Source of the DNA: Allocoprococcus comes
Lineage (GTDB): Bacteria; Bacillota; Clostridia; Lachnospirales; Lachnospiraceae
Length of the DNA stretch: 61,292 nucleotides
Direction: 5' to 3'
Assembly: GCF_013300725.1 (NCBI RefSeq)
Contig: NZ_JAAIMM010000021.1
Location: 1-61,292, forward strand
Below the pieces are notes generated by a model. The model was given only the letters and a program-made list of their open reading frames with translations, was not told the origin of the DNA and ran no database searches. Below, in pieces: positions 60,740 to 61,292 of the stretch; positions within the stretch are counted from its first letter, which is position 1, and each line of letters begins with the position of its first letter. A program made the translations under genes and the position numbers.

Positions 60740-61222
60740 CTATTCCTCCTCACGGTTCAGAGACGCAATAAGTCCGCCCTGATTCAAAATATTCTGCATA
60801 TATTCCGGCAGTTTTGTGCAGGAATAAACCTTTCCATTTGCCTCGGCAGTTCCTTCCAGCATATGAAGCTCCATCTGATCTCCGGTCTTTACTTCATCCG
60901 GAAGGTCTTTACAGACGATAGCAGGAAGTCCGATATTGATCGCATTTCTATAAAAAATTCTTGCAAATGATTTTGCGATTACAGCTTTTACGCCTAACGC
61001 TTTTAACACACCCGGAGCCTGCTCTCTGGAAGATCCGCATCCAAAGTTCTCTCCTCCGACTACGAAATCTCCCGGTTTTACCTTCTGTGCAAAATCCGGA
61101 TCCAGAGATTCAAATGCATGGCTCTTCATCTCCTCAAGATTCGGCAGCAACAGATACTGGGATGCGATGATCTGGTCTGTATCCAGATCGTTATGAAATT
61201 TAAAAATAGTCCCTTTTTCCAT
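60740..61222 (-). CDS. LeuD-like hydro-lyase small subunit (pair 2)
   Basis: A 160-residue small subunit with NDLDTDQIIASQYLLLP (11-27), FGCGSSREQAPG (60-71) and SFARIFYRNAINIGLP. The specificity loop reads YLLLPN, unlike YLALKT in pair 1. It is the first gene of the cluster visible here; AAAGGA precedes the ATG, and the promoter is probably in or beyond the last 70 bases of the window. Confidence 0.87.
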   Translation of the reverse strand: MEKGTIFKFHNDLDTDQIIASQYLLLPNLEEMKSHAFESLDPDFAQKVKPGDFVVGGENFGCGSSREQAPGVLKALGVKAVIAKSFARIFYRNAINIGLPAIVCKDLPDEVKTGDQMELHMLEGTAEANGKVYSCTKLPEYMQNILNQGGLIASLNREEE

Positions 61223-61265
61223 AAAGCATATTCCTTTCTACTACAATATATTTATGGTTAATATC

Positions 61266-61282
61266 CCTTACAGCCAGTAAGG
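61266..61282. promoter_or_regulatory. Inverted repeat upstream of the hydro-lyase cluster
   Basis: CCTTAC and GTAAGG pair around AGCCA about 45 bases before the start of the first gene of the cluster. It could be an operator half-site pair or a leader hairpin; the window ends 10 bases later. Confidence 0.35.
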
Positions 61283-61292
61283 AATTATCCAT

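Overview
The window looks like a chromosomal segment of a spore-forming, saccharolytic gut clostridium of the Lachnospiraceae, most likely Blautia or a near relative. The pointers are moderate GC, SpoIIR, SpoVG and a SipL-type spore protein, a GlgC/GlgD pair, Lachnospiraceae-type Prs and DUF1934 proteins, and a GH31 enzyme that matches in length and active-site numbering the Ruminococcus (Blautia) obeum alpha-glucosidase as I recall it. Almost all the DNA is coding. I see no tRNA, rRNA, CRISPR array, prophage or complete insertion sequence.

Region 1 (1-10.6 kb): an RlmI-type rRNA methyltransferase, small HAD phosphatases, a class I glutamine-amidotransferase-like hydrolase, a lipoprotein form of trigger factor, an unknown membrane-anchored protein, and a pfkA/DUF1934 pair behind dnaE. 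A palindrome of about 160 bp, with perfect 33-bp arms, sits directly upstream of the dnaE promoter. Region 2 (11-22.4 kb): a Rpn-type PD-(D/E)XK nuclease and an alanine/glycine:cation symporter, each followed by a near-identical terminator. Then comes a five-gene peptide-catabolism operon (1,091-residue M14 peptidase, DUF969, DUF979, M29 aminopeptidase, Pcp), divergent from a TetR regulator across a promoter region full of ACATT/AATGT palindromes. Downstream of tetR lie two strongly folded, gene-free elements.

Region 3 (22.5-30 kb): CvfB, acyl-ACP thioesterase, a CDF metal transporter, SpoIIR (ribosome-binding site inside a hairpin), a GntR regulator, IspE, a SipL-like DUF3794/LysM protein and a PrcB-like lipoprotein. 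Region 4 (29.8-42 kb): a plus-strand run plsC-pncB-murF-Cof hydrolase, then spoVG and glgCD on the minus strand, murC, a DnaD-like/DnaC-like primosomal pair and a PRPP synthetase.

Region 5 (42.2-50.2 kb): an isomalto-oligosaccharide locus (GH31 and GH13_31 glucosidases, ABC importer without its ATPase, LacI regulator). Both glucosidases carry residues linked to alpha-1,6 specificity, so imported isomaltose or panose-type sugars would be cleaved in the cytoplasm. Region 6 (50.2-56.2 kb): a YhaN/YhaO (SbcCD-like) pair arranged with a VanRS-like two-component system, then asnS. Region 7 (56.7 kb to the end): two complete LeuC/LeuD-like hydro-lyase pairs in tandem with a beta-hydroxyacid dehydrogenase. 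Their substrates cannot be read from sequence alone and may not all be isopropylmalate.
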